From: Enterococcus thailandicus
GTDB lineage: Bacteria > Bacillota > Bacilli > Lactobacillales > Enterococcaceae
Direction of reading: 5' to 3'
NCBI RefSeq assembly: GCF_001886265.1
Contig: NZ_JXLE01000001.1
Coordinates: 186,001 to 250,000, forward strand
Length of the DNA stretch: 64,000 nucleotides
Part shown: piece by piece, positions 54,533 to 63,204 of the stretch
How positions within the stretch are numbered: position 1 is the first letter of the stretch
Layout: each line of letters opens with the position of its first letter
The notes under the pieces: model-generated
Told to the model about the DNA's origin: nothing
Seen by the model: the letters and a program-made list of their open reading frames with translations, nothing else
The model's database searches: none
Made by a program: the position numbers and the translations under genes

Positions 54533-55273
54533 ATGGCCTACGAAACATTCGCTTTTATTTATGATGAAGTAATGGATGAAGCGCTATATCAACAATGGTT
54601 AGCATTTTCAAAGAGACACTTACCTGAGCAAACAAAGAACATTTTAGAGCTTGCTTGTGGTACGGGTGCATTAGCTGTTGAATTTGCAAAAGCAGGTTAT
54701 AATGTGACTGGACTTGATTTGTCGGAAGATATGTTAATGATGGCAAGTCAGCGCGCTTTTGAGCAAGAAACAGCAATCCAATTTGTTGAAGGAAACATGT
54801 TAGATCTTTCAGAAGTAGGACAATACGAAGCAATTACTTGTTATTCAGATTCATTATGTTACATGGAAAATGGGCAAGAAGTTCAACAAGTTTTTGATGA
54901 AGTATATCAAGCTTTGGAAGAAAATGGCCGTTTTTTATTTGATGTACATTCTGTTTATCAAGTAGATACGGTTTTTCCAGAATATAGCTATCACTATCAA
55001 AGTGAAAAGTTTGCTTTTTTATGGGACAGTTATCCAGGAAAAGAACCACATAGTATTGAACATTTCTTAACCTTTTTTGTAGAGGATTTGGATCAGCCTG
55101 AAAAATTCATCCGTGAAGACGAGCTTCATCAAGAACGCACGTATTCAATGGAAAGCTATTTGCGCATGTTAGAAAATAGTGGTTTTTCAAAAGTAGAAGC
55201 TTATGGTGATTTTACAGATGAAACACCAACTGAAGAAACGAAACGCTGGTTCTTTGTAGCCTATAAAGAATGA
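54533..55273 (+). CDS. Class I SAM-dependent methyltransferase (YqeM-like)
   Basis: 246 residues. MAYETFAFIYDEVMDEALYQ start, SAM motif ILELACGTGALAVEFAKAG, DLSEDMLMMA and CYSDSLCYM. Methyltransferase at the end of the yqe cluster; its substrate is unknown. The ATG follows the rsfS stop by one base, so it depends on coupled translation. Confidence 0.9.
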   Translation: MAYETFAFIYDEVMDEALYQQWLAFSKRHLPEQTKNILELACGTGALAVEFAKAGYNVTGLDLSEDMLMMASQRAFEQETAIQFVEGNMLDLSEVGQYEAITCYSDSLCYMENGQEVQQVFDEVYQALEENGRFLFDVHSVYQVDTVFPEYSYHYQSEKFAFLWDSYPGKEPHSIEHFLTFFVEDLDQPEKFIREDELHQERTYSMESYLRMLENSGFSKVEAYGDFTDETPTEETKRWFFVAYKE

Positions 55274-55277
55274 ATTT

Positions 55278-55312
55278 AAAAAGAGCCGTGACAAATGTCG
55301 CTGCTCTTTTTT
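55278..55312 (+). terminator. Terminator of the yqe cluster
   Basis: AAAAAGAGC / GCTCTTTTTT arms with a partly paired apical region. Confidence 0.8.
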
Positions 55313-55351
55313 CTTGTTTTCCTTAGAAAAAGAGTAATGGGGAGGGATCTG

Positions 55352-56518
55352 ATGAAAAGTTGTGGCTTAATTGTAGAATATAATCCATTTCATAATGGTC
55401 ATCGCTACCACGCAGAGATGGCAAGGAAACAGACAGATGCGGAAGTCGTCATTGCTGTGATGAGTGGTAATTTTTTGCAACGAGGTGAGCCGGCCATTCT
55501 TGATAAATGGCAGCGTGCAAATGAAGCATTACAAAATGGCGTTGATCTAGTTATCGAATTACCGGTTGAATGGGCAGTTCAATCTGCCGATTATTTTGCA
55601 AAAGGTGCAGTGAGATTGTTGCAAGATCTAGGCTGTGACTCATTATGTTTTGGAACAGAAAATACGACTCATTTTGACTACGAGTCATTTGGAAAATTTG
55701 TTTGGGACAACCAACGTGAAATTGATCAGGCATTTCAAAATTTAGCCGATCAAAAAATCAGCTATCCACAAAAAATGACAGAAGTTTTTCGCACACTACT
55801 GCAAGATGAACAGCTTGATTTTGCTTCACCTAACCATATTTTGGGCTTGAGTTATGCCAAAGAAAATGCAAGGTATGAACGACCGATGGCACTGCATCCG
55901 ATTGAAAGAAAAAGTGCTGGTTATCACGAAAAAGAAATTGCTGATGAGACGATCGCAAGTGCCACTGCCATTCGAGAAGCTGTTGCTAGGCAAGCTGAGA
56001 TTCAACACGTTGTTCCAGAAGTAACAGCTCACGATTTACTAACGAAACCAACTCAAACTTGGGATGAATTATGGCCATATCTGCGTTATAAATTATTATC
56101 GACGCATGTAACACAATTGAAGGAAATTTATCAAATGACGGAAGGCTTAGAAGTTCGCTTACAAGAAGCTGCGAAGCAATCTACAGACTTTCATTCTTTC
56201 GTATCTTTGGTTAAGACGAAACGTTATACTTGGACAAGAATCCAACGATTGGCGTGCTACGTGTTATTAAATATAACGGAATCTGAAATTTTCGCGCAGC
56301 AAGAAAAAAATTATCTTCACATATTAGGATTTACTGAAGCGGGGAGACAGTTTCTGAAAGAAAAAAAACAAGACATTAGTCATGTCTATTCACGAATAGG
56401 GAAAAAAGAAGCCACAGAAGCACAGTTATTAATTCGTAGCGATCAAATTTATTGTTTAGCGAACAGTCAGTTGATTGAACAAAATTTTGGCCGAATGCCA
56501 ATTCTAATCAAGGGATAG
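55352..56518 (+). CDS. tmcAL: tRNA(Met) cytidine acetate ligase TmcAL (YlbM)
   Basis: 388 residues from ATG 55352 after GGGAGGGA; a longer frame from 55295 would cross the terminator. MKSCGLIVEYNPFHNGHRYH holds the nucleotidyltransferase HxGH motif, with AVMSGNFLQRGEPAILDKW, VIELPVEWAVQSAD and ISATAIRE-like SATAIREAV. It makes N4-acetylcytidine at the wobble position of elongator tRNA-Met from acetate and ATP. Confidence 0.93.
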   Translation: MKSCGLIVEYNPFHNGHRYHAEMARKQTDAEVVIAVMSGNFLQRGEPAILDKWQRANEALQNGVDLVIELPVEWAVQSADYFAKGAVRLLQDLGCDSLCFGTENTTHFDYESFGKFVWDNQREIDQAFQNLADQKISYPQKMTEVFRTLLQDEQLDFASPNHILGLSYAKENARYERPMALHPIERKSAGYHEKEIADETIASATAIREAVARQAEIQHVVPEVTAHDLLTKPTQTWDELWPYLRYKLLSTHVTQLKEIYQMTEGLEVRLQEAAKQSTDFHSFVSLVKTKRYTWTRIQRLACYVLLNITESEIFAQQEKNYLHILGFTEAGRQFLKEKKQDISHVYSRIGKKEATEAQLLIRSDQIYCLANSQLIEQNFGRMPILIKG

Positions 56519-56652
56519 AGAAAATAAATTGCTGATTTTTTGATAAAATGGGAATAATGAAAAAAAGCTTCACAGAATTAGGATTCACAAGTATAATGAA
56601 ACAGGACGTTTTTGCGTTACGGAACTAGAAAAAGAGAAAGCGAAGTGAAAAT

Positions 56653-57372
56653 ATGGGTCGTAAATGGGCTAATATTGTGGCAAAGAAAACTGCTAAAGAT
56701 GCAAACAACAGTCGAATTTATGCAAAATTCGGGATTGAAATTTATGCGGCAGCGAAATCAGGTGAACCTGACCCACACGCTAACCAAAAGTTACATTTCG
56801 TTATTGATCGTGCGAAAACCTATAATGTGCCTAAACATATTATTGACCGCGCCATTGAAAAAGCAAAAGGTTCAGGAGACGAAACATATTCTGAATTGCG
56901 CTATGAAGGATTTGGACCAAATGGCTCGATGGTGATTGTTGATACATTGACAAACAATGTGAACCGAACTGCAGCAGATGTTCGTGCAGCTTTTGGTAAG
57001 AACGGCGGAAACATGGGTGTCTCTGGTGCCGTTTCTTATATGTTTGATAACACAGCTATTTTTGGTTTTGCTGGCGACGATGCGGATGAAATTCTTGAAT
57101 ATTTAATGGAAAAAGATATCGATGTTCGTGATGTCATCGAAGAAGAAGGACAAATCATCGTTTATGGTGAAGTTCCTGATTTCCACGCTATCCAAGAAGC
57201 ATTGAAAGAAAAAGGCATTACAGAATTTTCGATTGCAGAAATTCAAATGTTACCACAAACTGAAATCACTTTAACTGGTGATGATTTAGTACAATTTGAA
57301 AAAATGATCGATGCGTTAGATGAACTTGAAGATGTTCAAAATATTTTCCATAACGTTGAATTGGACGATTAG
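56653..57372 (+). CDS. YebC/PmpR-family transcriptional regulator
   Basis: 239 residues. [20 protein letters not shown] start (YeeN-like form), [35 protein letters not shown] and MDFNVRIDxx-like central part [20 protein letters not shown]. Members bind DNA or act on translation of proline stretches. The start matches the YeeN subgroup rather than longer YebC. Own GAAAGCGAAG site and terminator. Confidence 0.93.
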   Translation: MGRKWANIVAKKTAKDANNSRIYAKFGIEIYAAAKSGEPDPHANQKLHFVIDRAKTYNVPKHIIDRAIEKAKGSGDETYSELRYEGFGPNGSMVIVDTLTNNVNRTAADVRAAFGKNGGNMGVSGAVSYMFDNTAIFGFAGDDADEILEYLMEKDIDVRDVIEEEGQIIVYGEVPDFHAIQEALKEKGITEFSIAEIQMLPQTEITLTGDDLVQFEKMIDALDELEDVQNIFHNVELDD

Positions 57373-57405
57373 GCGTTTGCTTAGTTTGTTCAAACTTTTT
57401 TCAAA

Positions 57406-57446
57406 TCAAAGAAGTATGGCAGGTTGATGCCATGCTTCTTTTTTGA
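57406..57446 (+). terminator. Terminator after the yebC-family gene
   Basis: AAGAAGTATGGCA / TGCCATGCTTCTT arms around GGTTGA, then T-run. Confidence 0.92.
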
Positions 57447-57568
57447 TGAAGGAAAGATTTTACTAGTTGATTTTTGTTTTTTATTCCATTTCACCTGTGG
57501 TATCATAAGGTTACAGGTATTATTTTGAAATGATACAGAGTATATTGGAATTTGGGCGAGGAATAATG

Positions 57569-58213
57569 ATGGAAGCAAAAATAATTTTGGAACCTTTCGA
57601 TAGAATATTAAGCGGTTACGAAAAAGTAGAAGAATTAGCGGTAAATATTGCTGATTGCTCAAGTATCGCACATAAGTATGCAAGATTTGGTGTAGAAGGC
57701 TATCGTTTAGGAAATTATACTGGGATAGGTTATTTGAATCGTTATTTGGAATGTGCAATTGATCGAGTACCCATGCTCATTTATCAAAAGAATTATTTGA
57801 TTCCACTCTTGTTTAAAAATGCTGAAACCTCTTTCCAGCTGTTTAACGAGGGGTATCGAATGGAAGCTTTCTTTTTGTTGTTAGAATGGAGTCTGAAACA
57901 TCAACCAGAGAAGATTTTGATTGAACAAGATCCAACTGTTACTTCATCCAAAGAGAAAATCATCGACAGTGCCTATCTCGTGTTTCGCTTGACCGAAATT
58001 TTGGACAGCGGAGGATATCCAATCAGTCATTTTCAAACAATTGAACAATTTATTGACTGGAATCGAATTTATCGTTTGATCGACAATGGTGGAGTGGGGC
58101 GTCATAGTAAAATATTTGATCCCGAATTTCCAGAAAACATTGAAGAATTACGAATGATCGTGACTTTAGTTAGTTTGAAATATCCGGAAACAGATTTGCA
58201 GATACCTGAATAA
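57569..58213 (+). CDS. Conserved-looking cytosolic protein, unknown
   Basis: 214 residues starting MEAKIILEPFDRIL; adjacent ATG codons at 57566 and 57569, of which the second is better spaced from GAGGA. It is mostly helical without membrane segments (YGRLGNYTG-like VEGYRLGNYTGIGYLNRYLE; FQLFNEGYRMEAFFLLLEW). I do not recognise a family or catalytic motif. A hairpin with T-run at 58281 closes it. A real gene by its codon pattern, site and terminator. Confidence 0.7.
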   Translation: MEAKIILEPFDRILSGYEKVEELAVNIADCSSIAHKYARFGVEGYRLGNYTGIGYLNRYLECAIDRVPMLIYQKNYLIPLLFKNAETSFQLFNEGYRMEAFFLLLEWSLKHQPEKILIEQDPTVTSSKEKIIDSAYLVFRLTEILDSGGYPISHFQTIEQFIDWNRIYRLIDNGGVGRHSKIFDPEFPENIEELRMIVTLVSLKYPETDLQIPE

Positions 58214-58280
58214 TATAAAAATTTTCGGTGCAGATACTAATTTTTTGGTAATCGGTACAGCATAAACATATTAAGATGGG

Positions 58281-58320
58281 AGGGGAACATCGGCTGACGC
58301 TGATGCTTCTCTCTTTTTTT
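58281..58320 (+). terminator. Terminator after the gene at 57569
   Basis: Imperfect 12-13 pair stem (AGGGGAACATCGG / CTGATGCTTCTCT, with wobbles and one mismatch) followed by seven T. Confidence 0.7.
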
Positions 58321-58573
58321 ACTTTAGATTATCGTAAGGTTGTGACAGAAATAGTCAGTTTCGAGAAATAAGGAGAAATTTTCAGAAATGATTTTTCAAA
58401 TTTTTGTCAAATTTAGACTTATTTGAAAGAAGTTACTTATTGAATACGGTGAATGAGGTTGCAGCTCCAAGCAATAAGGATGCTTTTTTTAAAATAGCTT
58501 TCCATAATTTGAAGTGGATGCAAACTATGCCGAGGAGTTGTTTTGGAATAACCTTTATTCGTATATTCAAAAA

Positions 58574-58609
58574 GAGGGTACGACAAGCTTTTTGTCGTAC
58601 CCCTTTTTT
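58574..58609. terminator. Terminator next to helD
   Basis: GGGTACGACAA / TTGTCGTACCC arms around AGCTT-type loop; A and T runs on both sides so it can serve helD on the minus strand. Confidence 0.88.
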
Positions 58610-58620
58610 GGTAAAATGCT

Positions 58621-60900
58621 TTAAATCACTTCTTTGTTATAAGTCAAAGAATCAATTGCCTTCAATAATGGACTCTTATTGAAGGATGTAAACAGTGTTA
58701 ATTCGTGCATTGCGCGTGTACACATAGTATACAAAATTAGCTTGTCTTGTTCTGTGTGGAACTGCTCTTCGTTAATATTCCATAAGAAGACGCGATCGAA
58801 TTCAAGTCCTTTTGCCAAGAAGGCAGGTAACAGAATAATTGAACGTTTCATAAAGTCTTCCTCATCAAGAATCAATTGAACTTGTTGTTTCAAATTTCCA
58901 GGGAATTGTTCATATAACTGTTCACATTCCTCTTGTGTTTTAGCAATGATTGCTGTCCGCCAGTGTTTTGCTTTGGCTTGCGTTTGTTCAAGTGTTTCTT
59001 CAAACCAATGAAGTTGTTTTTCAGCAGTTGAAGCTTCGATGATGACTGGTTTATCACCTTTTCGAGCAGTTGTTTCGACACGATCTTCTTTGGATAAGAA
59101 ATGATTTGCGAAGTCAGTGATTTCTTTAGTTGAACGGTAACTGGTTGTTAATTGGAAACGTGTGACCTCTTGATTGTCAAAAAGCTGTGGAAGAGAACCA
59201 ACGATGGTTTCATTACCAAAGACATTTTGATTGAGATCGCCACAGAAAGTTAAGTTTGCTTTTGGATAAAGTGCTTGAAGCAGGGCAACCTGTGAAGGTG
59301 CGAAATCTTGCATTTCATCAATAAAAACATAACGAGCTTTCTGAGTGATTGTTACTGGAAATGTGCGACGCATTAGCAAGAAGAATAAAACAGCATCTTC
59401 TTGTTTCATTTGTTTTTGACGAAAATTTAGACGAATCTCAGCAATTTGTTTTGTCCATTGTTCTTTGGAAATCCCATGGGAAACTAGTGCTTTTTCTGGA
59501 ACACTTTGTAAAAAGTGGAGATATTGTTTAGGCATATTCACAAATTGATAGCTGGTAATACCACGATGAACACGACGAAATTTTTTACGTACGATTTGAT
59601 TTGCCAGTTTTTTGCGTAAAGATTTTTCTTTTTGCTCTGTGTACTCAAGGTTTGGATCAGTTGCGTATAATTCTTGCAATTGTTCTTCAGCCAAATCTTT
59701 CACCCATTGTTGACGCGTTTCATCTTTTTGTAAGCCACCTAATTTTTTAAGTAGCTTTGTTTGCAGCAGAGAAAGACGTTGATGCAATGGTAGCAAAGTA
59801 TTTGTTTCTTGGTACCATTTTCGTATAGAATCTTTTGCGAGAATGGTTCGTCCATTGATTTTCATGTCACGGAATAAAGGTCCATAATTCGTAATTGCCT
59901 TCACATAATGATTGATATGGTTAACTAGTGTTAAGCCATTTTTTAAGTCGTGGATTGGATCATTTTTTCCAAATAAAAAACCATGTTCTTGTTGATCTTC
60001 TTCAACTAGCGAATAATCTTGTAGCAGTTCTTCTATATAGCTTCTAAATGTCTTGGTTGGGACACCACTTTCACCAAGAGAAGGTAAGACAGTTGAAATA
60101 TAGTCTGAGAATAAATGGTTGGGTGAAAATAACAATACGTGTTCCGCATCTAACCATTTCCGATTATGGTACAGTAAAAAAGCAATTCGTTGAAGCAAAG
60201 CAGAAGTTTTTCCACTTCCTGCGATTCCTTCAATCAGCATTACTTTGCTAGTTGTATCGCGGATGATTGCATTTTGTGCTTTTTGGATTGTCGAAACGAT
60301 ATTTTTCATATGGGTACTTGAAGCTTCATCTAAAATCTCTAGTAAAAAATCATCGTTGATTACTTCAGAAGTGTCTACCATTGAGAGAATCTCGCCGTCT
60401 TGGATTTTGAATTGGCGTTTAAGTAACAACTCCACGGTCATACGTTCGACATCTGTTTCATAGTAAGCAGGTCCGATTTCACCTTCATAATAAAGATTGG
60501 CAATTGGTGCGCGCCAGTCGATGACAATTGTTTCTTCGGTCAAATCACGTAAAGAAGCAATCCCTAAATAAAGGGTTTCTGCTTCATTTTCTTCTTTAAA
60601 ATCAATGCGGGCAAAATAGGGATTCCCTTGCATGACATCTAAAGTCTGTAAACGATGCTGTTGTGCATCGAGAGTATGATATTTTAACAGTAGTTCTTGT
60701 TCATGTTGGCGGTATTCAACAGCAGACTCGTAAAATGACTCATTAGAACCAGCACGGATACGGTGATTAGCTGTTTCCTTTGTTGAGGTATTCATTTCTT
60801 GGGTCAATTCTTGTTGCTTACTGTTTAATAATTTTTGTTCAAGCTGGATTAATTGAACGGTTTCGTCCACATGTGCTTGTTCCATTTGTCTTTCATTCAT
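58621..60900 (-). CDS. helD: RNA polymerase recycling helicase-like protein HelD
   Basis: 759 residues, minus strand. An N-terminal charged coiled coil (1-60; the arm that enters the RNA polymerase secondary channel) is followed by HelD-specific VIDWRAPIANLYYEGEIGPA, then a UvrD-like ATPase: Walker A GIAGSGKTSAL, DEMQDFAPSQ, GDLNQNVFG and SYRSTKEITDF. HelD frees stalled RNA polymerase from DNA using ATP. Start at ATG 60900 after AAGGAG. An extended -10 (TGCTATACT) lies upstream on the minus strand. Confidence 0.93.
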   Translation of the reverse strand: MNERQMEQAHVDETVQLIQLEQKLLNSKQQELTQEMNTSTKETANHRIRAGSNESFYESAVEYRQHEQELLLKYHTLDAQQHRLQTLDVMQGNPYFARIDFKEENEAETLYLGIASLRDLTEETIVIDWRAPIANLYYEGEIGPAYYETDVERMTVELLLKRQFKIQDGEILSMVDTSEVINDDFLLEILDEASSTHMKNIVSTIQKAQNAIIRDTTSKVMLIEGIAGSGKTSALLQRIAFLLYHNRKWLDAEHVLLFSPNHLFSDYISTVLPSLGESGVPTKTFRSYIEELLQDYSLVEEDQQEHGFLFGKNDPIHDLKNGLTLVNHINHYVKAITNYGPLFRDMKINGRTILAKDSIRKWYQETNTLLPLHQRLSLLQTKLLKKLGGLQKDETRQQWVKDLAEEQLQELYATDPNLEYTEQKEKSLRKKLANQIVRKKFRRVHRGITSYQFVNMPKQYLHFLQSVPEKALVSHGISKEQWTKQIAEIRLNFRQKQMKQEDAVLFFLLMRRTFPVTITQKARYVFIDEMQDFAPSQVALLQALYPKANLTFCGDLNQNVFGNETIVGSLPQLFDNQEVTRFQLTTSYRSTKEITDFANHFLSKEDRVETTARKGDKPVIIEASTAEKQLHWFEETLEQTQAKAKHWRTAIIAKTQEECEQLYEQFPGNLKQQVQLILDEEDFMKRSIILLPAFLAKGLEFDRVFLWNINEEQFHTEQDKLILYTMCTRAMHELTLFTSFNKSPLLKAIDSLTYNKEVI

Positions 60901-60938
60901 GGCTTATTTGCTCCTTCCGCCTTAAATAACGAACTAAA

Positions 60939-60947
60939 AGTATAGCA
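60939..60947 (-). promoter_or_regulatory. Extended -10 of helD
   Basis: Minus-strand TGCTATACT with no clear -35. Confidence 0.45.
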
Positions 60948-61130
60948 CAATTATGGGAAAAAAGGTATTTTTTAAAAGTTAGTGAAAAAAAGTTTGGTAA
61001 CAGCTTAGTCAAAGTAATATGTGAAAAAGGAAAGAATAAACAAGAATGATAGTTGTTTTCATTTAGCACGTATTAGTTTAAAAACGAGAAAAGAACGCCT
61101 ATGCTTGAAAGTGAAAGAAGGTTGAGAAAG

Positions 61131-62909
61131 ATGACACATTTAAAAAAATTTCTTTTAACAGTATTGATTGGTGGGATAGCGTTAATCAGTGAATTTATTT
61201 TTCATCAGTCTCAACTGGCATTTTTCTTGATTGCAGTTACTGGTGGTATTCTTGCCTTTTTGATGTTCCTCGAAATGATCAAAACATTACGCTCAGGAAA
61301 ATATGGCGTCGATATTTTAGCAATTACAGCGATTGTAGCAACGTTAATAGTGAAAGAATATTGGGCGAGCTTGATGATTTTGATTATGTTAACGGGTGGC
61401 GATAGTCTAGAAGATTATGCGAATCAAAAAGCTAGTAAAGAGTTACAAGCACTGCTTGATAATACACCTCAAACAGCACATAAGTGGATTGATGGAAATT
61501 GGCAAGAATTACCCGTCGAGCAAATCGAAGTCAACGATAAACTAGTTGTTAAACCGGGTGAAACAGTCCCTGTTGATGGGCGAGTAATCAAAGGAAGCTC
61601 GGAAATAGATGAGTCTTCACTAACAGGTGAATCACAACCCATTACTAAGAATATCGGTGATATGTTATTGTCTGGTTCAATCAATGGTGATCGTTCATTA
61701 GAAATGCGGGTCGAAAAACGTGCTGCAGATAGCCAATATCAATTGATTCTTAATCTGGTTCAAGAATCGAAAGAAAAACCTGCAAAGTTTGTCCGAATGG
61801 CAGATCGCTATGCAGTCCCATTTACATTGGTAGCTTATTTCATTGGCGGAATCGCTTGGTGGCTTTCAGGTGATCCACATCGTTTTGTCGAAGTCTTAGT
61901 TGTTGCTTCACCTTGCCCCTTAATTTTGGCAGCGCCCGTCGCACTTGTTGCCGGAATGAGTCGTTCGAGTAAAAATGGAATCGTTGTTAAAAATGGCACC
62001 ACGCTTGAAAAGCTAGCAGTGACTAAAACGATTGCTTTTGATAAAACCGGGACAATCACCAAGGGACAATTGGAGGTGACAGCAGTTCAACCAGCTGGTA
62101 AATTTTCAAAAGAAGAATTACTAATGTATGCAGCTAGTGCAGAACAAGAATCAAGCCATATTTTAGCTCGTTCATTAGTTAGTTACGCAAAAAATCAAAA
62201 ACTGTTGCCAACTTCAGAATTAAAAGAAATTGTTGGTCAAGGAATAGAAGCAAGAATTGATAATCACTTTCTTCAAGTTGGCAGAGCCAAATGGCTGGGC
62301 GTACCCGAAATTGCTTCGGAAGAAACCATTATTTATGTTGCTTTTGATCGAGAATTTGTTGGCACAATCCACTTTGCAGATGTGATTCGTCCTGAGGCAA
62401 CAAATGCCATCAAGCAACTGAAAGATTTCCACTTGAAACAGGTGATGATGCTAACTGGGGACAATCAAACTGTGGCGCAAACAATCGCCAAAAAAGTCGG
62501 AATCACGACGGTTCATGCGCAATGTTTACCACAAGATAAATGGCAAATTTTAGCGGATGTCCCTGAGAAACAACGACCAGTAACGATGGTAGGTGATGGC
62601 GTGAACGACGCACCTGCGCTAAGTGCAGCAGATGTTGGTATTGCAATGGGGGCACATGGTGCAACAGCCGCTAGCGAAAGTGCAGACGTAGTCATTTTAA
62701 AAGATGATTTGACACGGGTTCCTGAAGCTGTTTTGATTGCCAAAGAAACGATGCGTATTGCACGCCAATCAGTCTTAATTGGCATTTTTATTTGTATTGC
62801 ACTCATGTTGATCGCAAGTTTTGGAATAATCCCTGCACTCTTGGGAGCTATGTTACAAGAAGTAGTTGATACAGTCTCGATTTTAAGTGCGTTACGTGCA
62901 AAAAAATAG
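61131..62909 (+). CDS. P1B-type heavy-metal transporting ATPase
   Basis: 592 residues from ATG 61131 (AGAAGG before it); an upstream in-frame ATG at 61101 has a poorer site. There is no N-terminal metal-binding domain. Motifs: TGES in SSLTGESQPI, metal-site SPCPL, phosphorylation DKTGT, MLTGDN and GVNDAPAL. SPC in the sixth-type helix points to the Co/Fe/Zn (P1B-4-like) group rather than copper CPC types. The nucleotide-site HP pair of most P1B pumps reads SSHILAR here. It probably exports a divalent metal. No linked metal regulator is seen. Confidence 0.88.
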   Translation: MTHLKKFLLTVLIGGIALISEFIFHQSQLAFFLIAVTGGILAFLMFLEMIKTLRSGKYGVDILAITAIVATLIVKEYWASLMILIMLTGGDSLEDYANQKASKELQALLDNTPQTAHKWIDGNWQELPVEQIEVNDKLVVKPGETVPVDGRVIKGSSEIDESSLTGESQPITKNIGDMLLSGSINGDRSLEMRVEKRAADSQYQLILNLVQESKEKPAKFVRMADRYAVPFTLVAYFIGGIAWWLSGDPHRFVEVLVVASPCPLILAAPVALVAGMSRSSKNGIVVKNGTTLEKLAVTKTIAFDKTGTITKGQLEVTAVQPAGKFSKEELLMYAASAEQESSHILARSLVSYAKNQKLLPTSELKEIVGQGIEARIDNHFLQVGRAKWLGVPEIASEETIIYVAFDREFVGTIHFADVIRPEATNAIKQLKDFHLKQVMMLTGDNQTVAQTIAKKVGITTVHAQCLPQDKWQILADVPEKQRPVTMVGDGVNDAPALSAADVGIAMGAHGATAASESADVVILKDDLTRVPEAVLIAKETMRIARQSVLIGIFICIALMLIASFGIIPALLGAMLQEVVDTVSILSALRAKK

Positions 62910-63049
62910 TTGCACTCAAATGAAGGCAGTAAACCTGGTTGTGAGAAGTGATTATTGATGATTCAGGCTATTTTTTAAGTGAGTAAGGGTTTCATTTTTA
63001 GGGATTGTCAACTTTGAAAATGGGTAGGAACAAGATAAGAAAATAAATG

Positions 63050-63086
63050 AGGATTAGTTAGGTGGTAGCCAACTAATCCTTTTTTC
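63050..63086 (+). terminator. Terminator after the metal ATPase
   Basis: AGGATTAGTT / AACTAATCCT arms around AGGTGGTAGCC, then T-run; about 140 bases after the stop codon. Confidence 0.85.
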
Positions 63087-63204
63087 TTTTATTTAGCAAG
63101 TGTAGAGAATAAGGGGTGTTATAATTAGTGAAAAAGAGAAACCAACATATCAAACGAAAAAGTGGTTCTGTTTGTAGAAATGAATGGTGAGGAGGCTACA
63201 GTTG

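Larger units (their letters stand above)
58214..58620. other. Intergenic region with two terminators and possible gene remnant
   Basis: 407 bases. Terminators lie at 58281-58320 and 58574-58609. Between them, about 58452-58623 reads partly like protein in two adjacent frames (DAFFKIAFHNLKWM, then ANYAEELFWNNLYSYIQKEG), without a proper start. It may be the decayed end of a gene. Confidence 0.4.

Noticed and set aside
58404-58682. 92-codon open frame before helD
   Set aside because: It crosses a strong terminator and the end of helD; only a possible remnant is noted.
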